NCBI GenBank assembly: GCA_009602725.1
Contig: WELB01000075.1
Span: 495,720-505,991, forward strand
Length of the DNA: 10,272 bases
Reading direction: 5' to 3'
DNA from: Spirogloea muscicola
Lineage: Eukaryota > Streptophyta > Zygnematophyceae > Spirogloeales > Spirogloeaceae
This document shows, in pieces, positions 7,074 to 10,272 of the stretch (position 1 is the first letter of the stretch; every line of letters starts with the position of its first letter). The notes under the pieces were generated by a model that worked only from the letters and a program-made list of their open reading frames with translations, ran no database searches and was not told the origin of the DNA. Made by a program: the position numbers and the translations under genes.

Positions 7074-7573
7074 GGGGCCGCGCCTCGCGGGCCGCCGTCC
7101 GCCCTCCGTGCGCACCTCCGTCGCCCCTACACAGCCAGGCGCGCTCCGCGGGCGCACAACCTCGGCACCGCCTAAGCCCTCACGCCGCCTCCCGCCGCGC
7201 CGCGCAGGGCGACGCGCCGTACCTGGCGAAGCTGGCGGTGGGCTGCGCCGCCGGCGCCGTGCTCGTCAAGGTGGCCCCGCCACTCCCCTCCGCGCCCGCC
7301 CTGCTCCCCCACTGATTCCCATCTGCCGGTGTGCTTGCCTGCGTGCTCGGCCACTCAGGCCCTCCACACTCCATGTTCCTAGGCCGCCCTGCTGACGGCG
7401 CCCCCGCGCCGCCGGGTGGCCCGCAGTACGGCAGCCTGGCGGCGCCCGCGGTGCCCACGCACCCGGACCTGCCCACCGCGCTGGCCATCATCTCGCTGCC
7501 CGTGCTCGCCAGCCTCGCCGCGCTAGCTGCCGCCAGCAAGGCCGGCAATGCGTCCTCCGAGCCCCCGCGCTGA
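7065..7573 (+). CDS. Small two-helix membrane protein, probably plastid-targeted; N-terminus unresolved
   Basis: I do not recognise this protein by name. The supported part is an exon from about 7139 (or 7208) to 7270 joined over a GT-AG intron (7271-7426) to 7427-7573, ending in TGA. Splicing gives a hydrophobic stretch YLAKLAVGCAAGAVLVK running into YGSLAAPAV, then a second helix (ALAIISLPVLASLAALAAA) and a short polar tail. Two closely spaced helices after an Ala/Arg/Pro-rich leader suggest a small thylakoid or envelope protein; that is inference. ATG 7065 opens an Ala/Arg/Pro-rich frame that looks like a transit peptide, but it is not the frame of the helices and stops at TAA 7173-7175. 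A splice near 7097-7134 would join the frames, but that intron would be only 38 bases; an indel error or a further intron is as likely. A second candidate ATG at 6837 lies in the upstream copy of a tandem duplication. The helical part is more certain than the start. Confidence 0.5.
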
Positions 7574-8050
7574 CCTCCCCAGTTTGCGGCTTTTGAAAAG
7601 ACATCCGCCTCCGCAGTTGCACTGTGCTCGTCAGATAGGCAGTGGTTACTTGCGTTGGCTCCAAATTGGCTAGGTGTAAGTTCGGCCATGCTGTGACCTT
7701 CAGGGCAAGTCCGACGAGTTCTCTGGCATCTGAGCCTGGCAGCATCATGATATGCGTGCAACTTTGGCACTCGTTGCACAAGATCCATGGGCTTAGAAAG
7801 CCCTGTCTCCTAGTCAAAATTGGAATGTACAGGTGATGGAAGCAAGTCCCTTCACTCGGCCTGCTCACTGCCTGCAATCTAAGCAGGACTTAGCTGGGCC
7901 TCTGTATCGCAATCTAGAGCAGGTATGATTGGCAGTCAAGAGCAGGTCCGATAAAAGAATCTCTATACATGTCATTCACAAGTGTGAACCTATTTATCCT
8001 TTCAAAACCCTATGTACAAGGCTCTATATCAGCCGCAGAGGCAGGACAGC
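7574..8050. other. Intergenic region between two convergent genes
   Basis: Holds the 3' UTRs of the membrane-protein gene and of the Rieske gene. I see no extra gene or repeat. No minus-strand TGTAA occurs here; the nearest are TGTAC variants at about 8010 and 7830. Confidence 0.6.
7675..7679 (+). promoter_or_regulatory. TGTAA polyadenylation signal of the membrane-protein gene
   Basis: TGTAA is the usual chlorophyte polyadenylation motif. It lies about 100 bases after the stop at 7573, a normal 3' UTR distance. A five-base motif can also occur by chance. Confidence 0.5.

Positions 8051-10272
<2,222 letters not shown>

Overview
The window is nuclear DNA of a eukaryotic green plant or alga, most likely a chlorophyte green alga. 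Three things point there: many GT-AG introns of about 95-440 bases, proteins of plant type (an ACT-domain STY-type kinase and a pheophorbide/PTC52-type Rieske oxygenase), and a TGTAA polyadenylation motif. The species cannot be told from the sequence. There are no prokaryotic operons, ribosome binding sites or CRISPR arrays.

Layout. Bases 1-1650 are a patchwork of degenerate dispersed repeats. The commonest is a short hairpin followed by an A-run, found in both orientations and lying among remnants that look like the C-terminal tail of a mobile-element reverse transcriptase. Bases 1884-6384 (+) hold a complete 16-exon gene for an ACT-domain protein kinase of about 600 residues, related to Arabidopsis STY8/STY17/STY46. 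I rebuilt all exons and the splice phases agree throughout. Bases 6385-7064 hold weaker hairpin repeats and a diverged tandem duplication with a single N exactly at its junction. Bases about 7065-7573 (+) hold a small two-helix, probably plastid, membrane protein whose N-terminus I could not resolve. A convergent gene at 8051-10151 (-) encodes a Rieske [2Fe-2S] non-haem-iron oxygenase of the PAO/PTC52/Tic55 family. It has six visible exons, including an 11-nt microexon, and its 5' end is cut off by a run of 121 T that closes the window.

How the genes relate. Their link is organellar rather than operonic. The Arabidopsis STY kinases phosphorylate transit peptides of plastid precursors, and the Rieske family acts in plastid membranes on chlorophyll-type pigments. 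The small protein may also be plastidial. Any functional link from being neighbours is speculation.

I did not find a clearly new biological system. The most useful observations are the 11-nt microexon, the hairpin/A-run repeat family, two stop-free in-frame introns in the kinase, a tRNA-like relic in one intron, and the duplication centred on an N.
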